Below are positions 35,369 to 43,688 of a stretch of 46,092 nt of DNA, piece by piece; positions within the stretch are counted from its first letter, which is position 1, and every line of letters begins with the position of its first letter. The stretch comes from Woeseiaceae bacterium (GTDB lineage Bacteria; Pseudomonadota; Gammaproteobacteria; Steroidobacterales; Woeseiaceae). Under the pieces are notes generated by a model. It was not told the DNA's origin. It ran no database searches and worked only from the letters and a program-made list of their open reading frames with translations. Position numbers and translations under genes: made by a program. The stretch is taken from the NCBI GenBank assembly GCA_030065985.1, contig JASJCM010000020.1:1-46092 (forward strand). Direction: 5' to 3'.

Positions 35369-37188
35369 GACGCTTTCCTCGACTCCCGTTTGCGGTCCGA
35401 TTCTTTCAGCAGCTTCTTGCGCAGACGCAGGCTGGCCGGCGTGATCTCGAGCAGCTCGTCGTCATCGAGGAATTCGAGCGACTGTTCCAGCGAATAGCGC
35501 AGCTGGGGCGTCAGCACGAGATTCTCATCGCTGCCTGCCGCACGGATGTTGGTCAGCTGCTTGGCCTTTGTCGGGTTTACGATCAGGTCGTTCGAGCGCT
35601 GGTGAATGCCGACGATCATGCCCTCGTAGACGGCATCACCATGGCCAATGAACAGGCGCCCGCGTTCCTGGAGGTTGAACAGCGCATAAGCGAGCGCTTT
35701 GCCCTGAACGTTCGAGACGAGCACGCCGTTATTGCGTTGCGCAAGTGACCCCGCAATGCGCGGCGCGTATTTCTCAAACACGTGATAAATCAGCCCGGTA
35801 CCCGACGTTGCGGTCAGGTACTCCGTCCTGAAGCCGATCAACCCGCGCGTCGGGATGCGGTAGTCGAGACGGATACGACCTTTGCCGTCCGGCAACATGT
35901 CGACGAGCTCACCCTTGCGCTCGGCGAGACGCGTCATGACGGCGCCCTGGAATTCCTCGTCGAAATCGACTGTGAGCTGTTCCCAGGGCTCGTGTTCGGC
36001 CCCGTCCACGTCATGCATGATCACCTCGGGACGTGACACCGCAAGTTCGAAGCCTTCGCGGCGCATCGTCTCGACCAGAACCGCCAGGTGCAGTTCGCCG
36101 CGACCCGAGACACGAAACTTGTCCGGATCGTCGGTATCGTCGACACGCAGCGCGACATTGTGTTTGAGCTCCTGGTCGAGACGCTCGCGGATCTGCCGGC
36201 TGGTCAGGTACTTGCCGTCCTGACCGGCGAACGGCGACTTGTTGACCTGGAAGGTCATGCTGACCGTTGGCTCATCGACGGTCAGCGCTGGCAGGGCCTG
36301 CTCGTGATCCGGTGCGCAGAGCGTGTCTGATATGCCGAGCCGCTCGATGCCGCTGAAGACGATGATGTCGCCCGCCGTAGCGGAATCGACCTTCTGTCGC
36401 TGCAAGCCGTGGAAACCGAATAGCTCGAGCACGCGCGCGCGTCGCGACGTGCCATCCGGTGCGACGACACTCACCGATGAGTTCGCGGTCATCGTGCCGC
36501 GCTGAATGCGGCCTACGCCGAGAACGCCAACATAGGTGTCGTAGTCGAGACTTGATACCTGGAGCTGGAGCGGGCCGTCGACATCGACGTCAGGTGGCTT
36601 CACGTGGCGGACGATGGTCTCGAAAAGCGGCGTCATGTCGCCGCTGCGTGCATCCGCATCCTCGCTGGCATAACCCTGCAGGGCGGATGCGTAAATGATC
36701 GGGAAGTCGAGTTGCTCGTCCGTCGCGCCAAGCCGGTCGAACAGGTCGAACGTCTGGTCAATCACCCAGTCCGGACGAGCGCCATCGCGGTCAATCTTGT
36801 TGACGACGACGACAGGCACGAGCCCTCGCTCGAACGCTTTCTGCGTGACGAAGCGCGTCTGAGGCATCGGGCCCTCGACCGCATCGACGAGCAGGAGCAC
36901 GCTATCGACCATCGAGAGCACGCGCTCGACTTCGCCGCCGAAATCCGCGTGTCCAGGCGTATCGACAATGTTGATGCGATAGTCGTTCCAGTTGACGGCC
37001 GTGTTCTTGGACAGGATAGTGATGCCGCGTTCACGCTCCAGGTCGTTGGAATCCATGACGCGATCAGGGACATCGGCACGCGGGCCTAGCGTGCCAGACT
37101 GCTGTAGCATCTGGTCGACCAGCGTGGTCTTGCCATGGTCGACATGCGCGATGATCGCGATGTTGCGAAGTCTGGATATATCTGACAT
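35365..37188 (-). CDS. typA: Ribosome-associated GTPase TypA/BipA
   Basis: 607-residue translational GTPase: HVDHGKTTL (G1), RGITI (G2 region), DTPGH (G3), NKID (G4), then EF-G-like domains II, III and V and the BipA-specific C-terminal domain ([34 protein letters not shown]). Acts in ribosome assembly and stress growth. A consensus minus-strand TATAAT at 37218-37223 gives a leader of roughly 25 bases with no Shine-Dalgarno sequence. Downstream it overlaps srkA. Confidence 0.97.
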   Translation of the reverse strand: MSDISRLRNIAIIAHVDHGKTTLVDQMLQQSGTLGPRADVPDRVMDSNDLERERGITILSKNTAVNWNDYRINIVDTPGHADFGGEVERVLSMVDSVLLLVDAVEGPMPQTRFVTQKAFERGLVPVVVVNKIDRDGARPDWVIDQTFDLFDRLGATDEQLDFPIIYASALQGYASEDADARSGDMTPLFETIVRHVKPPDVDVDGPLQLQVSSLDYDTYVGVLGVGRIQRGTMTANSSVSVVAPDGTSRRARVLELFGFHGLQRQKVDSATAGDIIVFSGIERLGISDTLCAPDHEQALPALTVDEPTVSMTFQVNKSPFAGQDGKYLTSRQIRERLDQELKHNVALRVDDTDDPDKFRVSGRGELHLAVLVETMRREGFELAVSRPEVIMHDVDGAEHEPWEQLTVDFDEEFQGAVMTRLAERKGELVDMLPDGKGRIRLDYRIPTRGLIGFRTEYLTATSGTGLIYHVFEKYAPRIAGSLAQRNNGVLVSNVQGKALAYALFNLQERGRLFIGHGDAVYEGMIVGIHQRSNDLIVNPTKAKQLTNIRAAGSDENLVLTPQLRYSLEQSLEFLDDDELLEITPASLRLRKKLLKESDRKRESRKAS

Positions 37189-37256
37189 TGGAATGCTGCG
37201 GCTGGGATTGGCGGCGGATTATAGAGACACGACCCGGGAATTGATACGGACAAACG

Positions 37257-38186
37257 ATGACCAGAGCAATCGGATACACAGGGGCGATTGTGCTCCTTCT
37301 CGTCGCTGCGGCCTGTGGGCGCGCGGAACCCCCTTACGACCCTGTCGCCCACGAGGCCGAGGTCATGGAGTGGCGCAAGGGCAGGCTTGAGCGGTTACTG
37401 CAGCCAACCGGGTACCTGACCCAGGTCGGCCTGTACTGGATCGAGGAGGGCACCTACACAATCGGCGCCAGCAAGGACAACGATATCGTCCTTCCTGCGA
37501 CGGCGGATCAGCGCGTTGGCGAGCTGCGAGTTGGCGCGGATGAGATTCGTCTCATGGTCGAAAGCAACGTCGAGGTCGTTAGCGCCGACGGTCCGGTCAC
37601 GGAGCTCGTGATGCCGCCGGATACGTCGGGAGAGAACATCATGGCTGCGCACGGCTCGATCGCCTGGAGTGTGATCGAGCGTGGCGGCAAGCTCGCGGTA
37701 CGCGTTCGCGATTTCGAGCACCCCTGGATCAAGACCTTCGGGCCGCTGCCGTATTACGACATCGCTCCGAAGTGGCGCGTGGCCGCAACGCTGAATCGAT
37801 ACGACGAGCCGCGCGTAATCACCGTCAACACGGTGATCGAGGGCTTCCAGCAGAACCCGACGTCGCCTGGCACCGTGACGTTTACGGTGGACGGCGTCGA
37901 GTACGAACTCGAAGCGCAGTCATCGGGTGAGAGCCTGTTCTTTGTTTTCGGCGATGAGACGAACCGCAGCGAGACCTACGGCGCGGGTCGCTACCTGTAC
38001 GCCGACGTTCCCGGCGAGGACGGCAAGTTCACGCTCGATTTCAACCAGTCTTACAGTCCGCCGTGCGCGTTCAACGACTTCTCAACCTGCCCCGTCGCAT
38101 CTCCTCGAAACCGGCTCGCGACGCGAGTCGAAGCCGGCGAGAAATACGTCAAGTCTCTGCACTACTCAGCGGACAGCGCCCACTAG
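37257..38186 (+). CDS. DUF1684 lipoprotein
   Basis: 309 residues. A lipobox VAAAC (Cys20) is present, so probably a lipoprotein. The DUF1684 features are seen: [41 protein letters not shown] and, near the end, [45 protein letters not shown]. Family function is unknown. Its 3' end overlaps the convergent reductase gene by four bases. Confidence 0.93.
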   Translation: MTRAIGYTGAIVLLLVAAACGRAEPPYDPVAHEAEVMEWRKGRLERLLQPTGYLTQVGLYWIEEGTYTIGASKDNDIVLPATADQRVGELRVGADEIRLMVESNVEVVSADGPVTELVMPPDTSGENIMAAHGSIAWSVIERGGKLAVRVRDFEHPWIKTFGPLPYYDIAPKWRVAATLNRYDEPRVITVNTVIEGFQQNPTSPGTVTFTVDGVEYELEAQSSGESLFFVFGDETNRSETYGAGRYLYADVPGEDGKFTLDFNQSYSPPCAFNDFSTCPVASPRNRLATRVEAGEKYVKSLHYSADSAH

Positions 38187-39409
38187 TCGACGAGTTCGAA
38201 CGTCAGGCCCGCGTTGTCTATCAGTCGGTCGAGCAAGGGGAGTCCCATCGCTGAAGCCGGCGTCCAGACGCCGCCCGGCGTGTCGAGGTTGTCGTGCGCA
38301 AGACAGACGGCCGACTCGGCCAGCATCTTGCTGGTCGACCCGTAGCCCGGATCCTGGTCCCCGGTGATGCGTGTGCGAAGCCGCGTGCCGTCGGGCAGGT
38401 GCCCTATCTGCATCAGGTTGAAGAAGCCAGTCTCGCGCGCCTCCTTGTCGGGTCCTTCACCCGGCTCGGGCAAGACAAAGCGTTGCAGGAACTTGCGCGT
38501 CGGGCTGAATGACATGCCGACCATCAGGCCACCGATGCCCAGTGCCATTGAATTGCCCTTGATCCAACCACCGGCGCCTTTGCCGGTCAGTACGGCTTCT
38601 CGATACCCGAAATTCTTGCCGTAGGGGTAGCCCGCGAGCGCGTTGCTGCGGCGTACGACCTTGGTGTTGACCCCGGCCATCACGAACGGCGCGGTCCAGC
38701 ACCCTGCATCCTCGTCGAACAGGACCTTCCTCTGGTCGTAGTCGTCGGGCCCCTCCCGCTCACCTTCGGGATTCAGCGAGTATGGGTGCGTGAGTATCTT
38801 CGCGATCTCGCGGTCCTCACGCGCCTCCATGATCAGGTTGGCGATGCTCGCCAGCGTCCCGCCGCTCGGTCCACCCTTGGTCGCTTTCACGAACAGCGCG
38901 ATGCGCTCGCAATAGGTTCCGTGGCGACGTTTCGCCTCGTGCTGGAGGAACCAGACGCCCATGTCCATCGGTATTGAATCGAAACCGCAGCAGTGCACGA
39001 TGCGTGCACCGGACTCTTGTGCGCCCGCCTGGTGGGTGTCGATCATCTTGCGAATCCACTGGACTTCGCCAGCGAGGTCGCAATAGTCGGTGCCGGCATC
39101 AACGCAGGCAGCGACCAGGTTTGAACCGTACAGCGCGTAAGGACCCACTGTGGTCAGGACAACGCGCGTGCGTGCGGCCATCGAGGCGAGCGCGTCCGCG
39201 TCACCGCTGTCCGCGACGATGATCGGTATTGCGGCCGCCGTCTCGCCGAGTTCGGCGCGAAGTTGCTCGAGTCTGTCCTTGCTGCGTCCTGCAATCGCCC
39301 AGCGCAGTTCCCCGTCATTGCCGTATTCGCGCGCGAAGTATTCTGCAACGAGTCGCCCCGTGAATCCGGTTGCGCCATAAACGATGACATCCAGTTCGCG
39401 TTCACTCAC
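38183..39409 (-). CDS. Saccharopine dehydrogenase-like / trans-acting enoyl reductase family protein
   Basis: 408 residues from GTG 39409. N-terminal Rossmann domain with VYGATGFTGRLVAEYF and GRSKDRLEQL, then TVGPYALYGSNLVAACVDAGTDYCDLAGE and HCCGFDSIPMDMGV, which mark the family of mycobacterial trans-acting enoyl reductase and related lipid enzymes. NAD(P)-dependent reductase with probable hydrophobic substrate; the actual reaction is unknown. Its start overlaps the GNAT stop (GTGA), indicating an operon of two. Confidence 0.9.
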   Translation of the reverse strand: MSERELDVIVYGATGFTGRLVAEYFAREYGNDGELRWAIAGRSKDRLEQLRAELGETAAAIPIIVADSGDADALASMAARTRVVLTTVGPYALYGSNLVAACVDAGTDYCDLAGEVQWIRKMIDTHQAGAQESGARIVHCCGFDSIPMDMGVWFLQHEAKRRHGTYCERIALFVKATKGGPSGGTLASIANLIMEAREDREIAKILTHPYSLNPEGEREGPDDYDQRKVLFDEDAGCWTAPFVMAGVNTKVVRRSNALAGYPYGKNFGYREAVLTGKGAGGWIKGNSMALGIGGLMVGMSFSPTRKFLQRFVLPEPGEGPDKEARETGFFNLMQIGHLPDGTRLRTRITGDQDPGYGSTSKMLAESAVCLAHDNLDTPGGVWTPASAMGLPLLDRLIDNAGLTFELVD

Positions 39410-39888
39410 AGTCGTTTCTCCATCAAAGCCACTTCTTTTTTACCGCCTTCGGTTTCCTGGGTCGCAACCTGCAAAAAACCGTAGCGCTCGTGATAGACCA
39501 TCGACGAGGCATTGGCCGGCCGGATATTTACCTCACAGGTCATCAGCGGAACAAAGCCTCGCAGTGTCGCAGCGTAGTCATCATAGAGCTGCGAGGCGAC
39601 ACCGCGGCGGCGCGCTGTCGGCGAAACGACTACGCGATCGACGTAGCCGAAACGCCGGTGCTTTGCACAAAACCACTGATAGTTCGGGCTGGCGTATTCA
39701 AGTCCCGGCTGCAGGCCGATCAGGAAGCCGGCAAGGTCCTCGCCAATCACCGCAACACGAAAATGTCGCGCGTTTGCCGCGAACCATCGCAGTGCTTCGC
39801 GGTCCAAACTGTTGACGTGCGGAACGGCGGCTTCATTGAGCGCCAGCACGTCATCGAGGTCCGCTTCGTGAAAATCGGCGATTTGCAT
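39406..39888 (-). CDS. GNAT family N-acetyltransferase
   Basis: About 160 residues from the ATG at 39888: GNAT motif A VDRVVVSPTARRRGVASQLYDDY (acetyl-CoA-binding R/Q-x-x-G-x-A) and motif B-like CEVNIRPANASSMVYHERYGFLQV. The reported open frame runs to 40191 but extends into the upstream region of the divergent gene. A TACACT hexamer ends six bases before the ATG, without Shine-Dalgarno sequence. Substrate unknown. Confidence 0.92.
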   Translation of the reverse strand: MQIADFHEADLDDVLALNEAAVPHVNSLDREALRWFAANARHFRVAVIGEDLAGFLIGLQPGLEYASPNYQWFCAKHRRFGYVDRVVVSPTARRRGVASQLYDDYAATLRGFVPLMTCEVNIRPANASSMVYHERYGFLQVATQETEGGKKEVALMEKRL

Positions 39889-39894
39889 TTTCGA

Positions 39895-39900
39895 AGTGTA
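39895..39900 (-). promoter_or_regulatory. -10-like box six bases from the GNAT start
   Basis: TACACT followed by TCGAAA then ATG. Same spacing and following TC as at rsgA and the FHA gene; suggests a leaderless message. Confidence 0.4.
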
Positions 39901-40099
39901 CCTTGTTAGGGTGTTCTCAAGGCGGCGCGCCAACAGGCGACCTACCAGACCGCCAGGAATCACGACTTTACTCGTCTTCGAGATGGAATTGACCGCGCAA
40001 CGGCAGCGTTGCGCGTTTTGTCGTATGTGACGGGGCGCACTGACTTTTTCGCCCGGGCACATACACTTTGGCCCGTCATTTTGAAGGACACGACCAGTC

Positions 40100-41827
40100 A
40101 TGAATCCAATTGCCCGTAAAGTCATTCCCGTCATAGCGATCCTCGCGCTCGGCTTGTCAGCCACGGCCGATGCCGCGAAGCGCAAAGCCAAGGACGTGCT
40201 GCAATATATCCCGGCGGATACGCCCTACGTCTTCGCATTCACGAAGCCGTTTCCCGACAAGCTCATGGATAAGTTCGATCCAATGATCGATCAGACATTG
40301 GGCGCGTACCGCAAGATCATCAACTACGAGTTGTCGAAGGAACTCGTCGAAATGTCGGCTGACGAGAATGCGGCCGAGGAAGCGATGAAGCTCCAGGACA
40401 CGATGGAAGAGTTCCTGAGCCTGTTCAGCGTACAGGGCCTTCGCGATGCCGGTGTGGGCCGGGGTTCTCTGATGGCCATCTACGGAGACGGTGTGCTCCC
40501 GGTTCTGCGCATTGCGTTGACGGACTCGGACGCGTTTGACGCGGCACTCGATCGCATCGAATCCAAAGCGGGTGAGACGATGCCGACAGGAACGATCGGT
40601 CGCGAAACCTATCGCTATTTCGATGCTGACAAGATGCGCATCGTGATCGCCGTGATCGGCGATGATGCAGTGCTCGCACTGGTACCGGGTTCGGTCTCCG
40701 AAGAGCGCCTCGAACAGACGCTTGGCTTGTCGAAACCGCGTAACAACCTGGCCCGCTCCAAGGATCTGAAAAAGATCGCCAAGGAGTACGGTTTTACCGA
40801 TCATCTGGTCAGCTATATCGACGTGCAGCGAATCGCCAGTGCGTTCCTCGGCGACCCGAGCGGCGAGAATGCGGAGCTGCTTGCTGCGCTCGACTATGAC
40901 ACAAGTGCCATTTCGGACACCTGCCGCACCGAGTTTTCTGAACTGGCCGGCATCGCGCCTCGCATCGTGCTCGGCTATACCGAGGTTGGCACCGCCGCTT
41001 TGCGCACGAGTATGGTCTTTGAGCTACGTGACGATATTGCTGCAGGACTGGCGGCGGTTCCCGCAGCTGTGCCGGGACTCGGCCCGGACCTGGGTGGTCT
41101 GTTCTCGTTTGGTTTCAGCATGGACCCGCTGGCGATGCGTAACTTCTATGAGGCGCGCCTCGATGCGATGGAAGCCGACCCATTTAGTTGTGAGCACCTC
41201 GCAGAAATGCAGGCTGGCGTAGCCAAGGGTCGTGAAGCGCTTGCCCAGCCTGTACCGCCAGTGGTCTACAGTTTCCGTGGCATGCTGGCTAATGTCACCG
41301 GCCTCGAGGGCATGGACCTCGCAACCGAGACACCGCCGACTTCAGTCGATGCGAGCATGTTGTTCGCGATCGACAATGCACAGGATCTTGTCACGATGGC
41401 CGCAATGATGAGCCCGGAGATCGCAGCGTTGAATCTGCTGCCGGACGGCAAGGCCAAGAAACTCGATCTGCCGCAGATCGCGATGGTGGCCCAGGAAGCA
41501 TTCGCTGCGCTGTCCGAGTCGGGATTGAGCGTCTCGTTAGGCGAGGGCTCGGAGCAGAACGTCGAGGCAATGTTGCAGGCGGACGTCGACGAGTCGAAAC
41601 CCTTCGTCACCATGAGTATGGACGCCGCGAAGTACTATGAATTTGTCGGCGCGGCGATGATGGCCGAAGAGCAGGACGAAGAGGGCGAGGAAGTGCCGCT
41701 CGCGATGCGCACTGCCATGCGCGACATCATGGTGTCTTCGGGTAGCCTGTATGAGAGGATGCTGATGAACGTTCATCTGACGGAGCGCGGCATCGAATTC
41801 GATACGCGCGTGACAATCGTCGACTAA
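40100..41827 (+). CDS. Exported protein of unknown function
   Basis: 575 residues with a signal peptide (about 1-25, ending ATADA-AK) and a mature part without recognised motifs. The opening DVLQYIPADTPYVFAFTKPFPDKL and the repeated pattern of 'D-A-F-D-A-A-L' and SMDPLAMRNFYEARLDAME recall the DUF3352-type exported proteins, but this is not certain. Two Cys pairs are possible (TCRTEF, SCEHLAE). GAAGGA 14 or so bases upstream of the ATG is a weak ribosome-binding site, and TACACT lies 40 bases upstream. It precedes the next exported phosphatase-like gene by 31 bases and is probably co-transcribed. Confidence 0.88.
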   Translation: MNPIARKVIPVIAILALGLSATADAAKRKAKDVLQYIPADTPYVFAFTKPFPDKLMDKFDPMIDQTLGAYRKIINYELSKELVEMSADENAAEEAMKLQDTMEEFLSLFSVQGLRDAGVGRGSLMAIYGDGVLPVLRIALTDSDAFDAALDRIESKAGETMPTGTIGRETYRYFDADKMRIVIAVIGDDAVLALVPGSVSEERLEQTLGLSKPRNNLARSKDLKKIAKEYGFTDHLVSYIDVQRIASAFLGDPSGENAELLAALDYDTSAISDTCRTEFSELAGIAPRIVLGYTEVGTAALRTSMVFELRDDIAAGLAAVPAAVPGLGPDLGGLFSFGFSMDPLAMRNFYEARLDAMEADPFSCEHLAEMQAGVAKGREALAQPVPPVVYSFRGMLANVTGLEGMDLATETPPTSVDASMLFAIDNAQDLVTMAAMMSPEIAALNLLPDGKAKKLDLPQIAMVAQEAFAALSESGLSVSLGEGSEQNVEAMLQADVDESKPFVTMSMDAAKYYEFVGAAMMAEEQDEEGEEVPLAMRTAMRDIMVSSGSLYERMLMNVHLTERGIEFDTRVTIVD

Positions 41828-41858
41828 TCCTCGACTAATAGAAACGGAGCGAAAAACG

Positions 41859-42386
41859 ATGATGACCTGGCGGTTATTCCTGGCAAGTCTGGTGGTTTTT
41901 GGTGCTAACGCAGCTGCGGGCGATGCGGAGCCACGGAGCAGCCTGCTGGTTGACCTCGATGCGGCTGTTGAATCCGGCGAGGTCGAACCGGTAGATGGCC
42001 TGTCGACCGCGGGTCAGCCGGACGAAGCAGGTTTCAAGGTATTTGCCGAGAATGGCTACGTCGCCGTCATCGATCTGCGCACCGAGGGCGAGGACCGCGG
42101 TCTCGACGAGACCGCGGTCGTCGAGGAGCTCGGCATGGAATACGTGGCGCTGCCGATTGGCCGCGGCGATATCACGTTCGAGAAAGCGGCCGAGCTCCGT
42201 CGAGTGCTTGATCAGTATGACGAGCCGGTCCTGCTGCACTGCGGTAGTTCCAATCGCGTCGGCGCACTGCTTGCCTTGCAGGAGTATGCCGAGACGGGTG
42301 ACCGCGAGGCGTCTCTGGAAGCGGGCAGGGAAGCGGGCCTCAAGAGCCTCGAAAGTACCGTAATCAAGGAGATGGAGTCGAAATAG
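41859..42386 (+). CDS. Exported DUF442/beta-lactamase hydrolase-like phosphatase
   Basis: 175 residues: signal peptide (about 1-20) and a dual-specificity-phosphatase-like domain with the P-loop HCGSSNRVG (Cys128, Arg133; CX5R) and the DUF442 opening GLSTAGQPDEAGFKVFAENGYVAVIDLR. The general-acid Asp region is TEGEDRGLD. The family is also called beta-lactamase hydrolase-like because it is fused to metallo-hydrolase domains in some species; here it is alone and exported, so its substrate would be periplasmic. GGAG precedes the ATG and a strong terminator follows. Confidence 0.9.
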   Translation: MMTWRLFLASLVVFGANAAAGDAEPRSSLLVDLDAAVESGEVEPVDGLSTAGQPDEAGFKVFAENGYVAVIDLRTEGEDRGLDETAVVEELGMEYVALPIGRGDITFEKAAELRRVLDQYDEPVLLHCGSSNRVGALLALQEYAETGDREASLEAGREAGLKSLESTVIKEMESK

Positions 42387-42413
42387 TCTTCGTCGCCTGA
42401 TAGGCTGAAAAGG

Positions 42414-42442
42414 AATGCCGCCCCCAGGGGCGGCATTTTTTA
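42414..42442 (+). terminator. Intrinsic terminator after the DUF442 gene
   Basis: AATGCCGCCCC and GGGGCGGCATT pair over a very short loop, followed by TTTT; a strong stem 28 bases after the stop codon. Confidence 0.92.
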
Positions 42443-42445
42443 TGG

Positions 42446-42595
42446 GGTGGCGAGAATGGATGAGCTGCCGGAATCGAACTGACTCGGGCCATCCCTGGCC
42501 CTCGCCCTCGCTGCGCTCGGGGCGCTTCGCGGTCCAAAACGGCTGTCCTGCCGTTTTGTCACTACGCTCGTTCGACTCGCACCGTCTGCACAAAT
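42446..42595 (-). repeat. RNA-gene 3' cassette B after ssrA
   Basis: Homologue of the cassette after tRNA-Ser, here in minus orientation. Hairpin 1 is CAAAACGGC (42535-42543) with GCCGTTTTG (42550-42558); hairpin 2 is GGGCCA (42486-42491) with TGGCCC (42496-42501). Read on the minus strand the loops are AGGACA and GGGA, close to AGGAG and GGA of cassette A. The end furthest from ssrA carries GGTGGCGAGAAT (42446-42457) and GAATCGAACT (42471-42480), both also present inside the ssrA 3' end (42639-42656). No credible gene is encoded. Confidence 0.75.
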
Positions 42596-42596
42596 G

Positions 42597-42625
42597 AAAA
42601 AGGCCCGCCCTTTGGGCGAGCCTTT
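42597..42625 (-). terminator. Intrinsic terminator of ssrA
   Basis: On the minus strand AGGCTCGCCC and GGGCGGGCCT pair around AAA, followed by TTTTT; it starts about nine bases after the tmRNA CCA. Confidence 0.92.
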
Positions 42626-42631
42626 CTCATT

Positions 42632-42992
42632 TGGTGGAGGTGGCGAGAATCGAACTCGCGTCCGCAAGTCCTCCGCTACGAGGTCTACATGCTTATTCCG
42701 TCTTTGATCTTACTGTGGGCTACCCGACGGGCAGGGAAGACTCACAGCCAGTTCAGTAGAGATTTAACGGTTCAGGCCCTGAACATGCCCTTGCCGCGGT
42801 CCTGTGTCGGTGACTCCTGCGATCCGGACGCACAGGCACGATCCGGGCAGAAGGCATTTGCTGGGTATTAAGCAGCTAGTGCGTAGTTGTCGTCGTTGGC
42901 AACTATAAGTTTTACAGATGGATTTACGAGGTACCCTGTCCCTCGGCATGCACTCGGAGTTTCGCGACCCACGTCGAAGCCATGTCACCCCC
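42632..42992 (-). ncRNA. ssrA: Transfer-messenger RNA
   Basis: 361-base tmRNA. The 5' end GGGGGTGACATGGC and 3' end CACCTCC-A-CCA form the tRNA-like acceptor stem (one G-U pair); GACGTGGGTCGCGAAACTCC follows the 5' end and the T arm GAGTTCGATTCTC precedes the 3' end. CCA is encoded. The reading frame for the tag is at 42868-42900. Rescues stalled ribosomes with SmpB, encoded immediately upstream on the same strand. Confidence 0.97.
42868..42900 (-). other. tmRNA tag reading frame, ANDDNYALAA
   Basis: Resume codon GCC at 42898-42900 and TAA at 42868-42870 encode ANDDNYALAA; an incoming Ala from the tRNA part adds the first residue. E. coli has ANDENYALAA, so the ClpXP-recognised ALAA end is kept and only Glu is changed to Asp. 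Confidence 0.93.
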
Positions 42993-43003
42993 GTGTGCTG
43001 TGT

Positions 43004-43031
43004 AGTGTATGGGCTTTCGGCCGGAAAACAA
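43004..43031 (-). promoter_or_regulatory. Promoter of ssrA
   Basis: Minus-strand TTGTTT (43026-43031) and TACACT (43004-43009) are separated by 16 bases, with the mature 5' end twelve bases beyond the -10 box. The 70 bases upstream (43041-43110) are strikingly AT-rich compared with the rest of the window and could act as an UP element. Confidence 0.55.
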
Positions 43032-43109
43032 TGCGACAACGCCACAAATCGGCGAACATACATCGAATAAAAGACATTAATAAAGCACAGTAATTTGTTG
43101 ATTTAAAAA

Positions 43110-43583
43110 TCAATGTTTGAGGATTCGTTCCTTTTGCCGCTGCCAGTCGCGATCCTTGCGGTCGGCGCGCTTGTCGTGCTGCTTCTTGCCTTTGGCAAGC
43201 CCGATCGACAGCTTCGCGCGTCCCTTGTGCCAGTGCAGGTCGAGCGGCACCAGCGCATAGCCCTTGCGTTCCACAGCCCCGGTAAGCCGGTCGATTTCGT
43301 GCCGATGCAGCAGCAGCTTGCGATCGCGCGTCGGGTTGGCCTTGATGTGCGTCGAGGTCGTCCTGAGCGGTGAGAAGTGCGCCCCTACGAGCCAGGCCTC
43401 GCCTTTCCTCAGATTGACATAGGCTTCTGCCAGCTGCGCGCTGCCCGCACGCAGGCTCTTCACTTCCCAACCCTCGAGCGCCAGACCGGCCTCGAACCGG
43501 TCCTCGATGAAGTAATCGTGGCGCGCCCGCCGATTGACGGCGATGACGTTGCCAGCTGGTTTTTTGGTCTTTTTCTTGCCCAT
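43110..43583 (-). CDS. smpB: SsrA-binding protein SmpB
   Basis: 157-residue RNA-binding protein of trans-translation: [53 protein letters not shown] and the basic C-terminal tail [27 protein letters not shown] that enters the mRNA channel. A minus-strand TATAAT lies at 43618-43623, 34 bases before the ATG; there is no clear Shine-Dalgarno. It is followed directly by ssrA in the same direction. Confidence 0.97.
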   Translation of the reverse strand: MGKKKTKKPAGNVIAVNRRARHDYFIEDRFEAGLALEGWEVKSLRAGSAQLAEAYVNLRKGEAWLVGAHFSPLRTTSTHIKANPTRDRKLLLHRHEIDRLTGAVERKGYALVPLDLHWHKGRAKLSIGLAKGKKQHDKRADRKDRDWQRQKERILKH

Positions 43584-43657
43584 AGGAAGTCGGTCGAGGT
43601 GCCCCGGTCGCGAGCGGATTATACGGGCAAAGCGTTGTCAGGCACGGGGATTTGTAT

Positions 43658-43675
43658 AAGAATCGCCGGATTCTT
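43658..43675 (+). promoter_or_regulatory. Inverted repeat before the NSS transporter gene
   Basis: AAGAATC (43658-43664) and GATTCTT (43669-43675) are perfect inverted repeats around GCCG, 13 bases before the ATG and overlapping a TATAAG -10-like box (43655-43660). TTGTCA at 43635-43640 is a possible -35 for a slightly shifted -10. It could be an operator or a hairpin covering the translation start. Confidence 0.4.
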
Positions 43676-43688
43676 CGCGGTTTAGAGA

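Noticed and set aside
42446..42480. A second tRNA-like gene beside ssrA
   Set aside because: Only T-arm-like fragments are present; no acceptor, D or anticodon arms can be drawn.
41874..42593. 239-residue frame antisense to the DUF442 gene and cassette
   Set aside because: Antisense to a well-supported gene and across two non-coding structures.
42446..42656. Prophage or genomic island integrated at ssrA
   Set aside because: Direct repeats are only about 193 bases apart and no integrase or foreign gene is present; a small cassette fits better.
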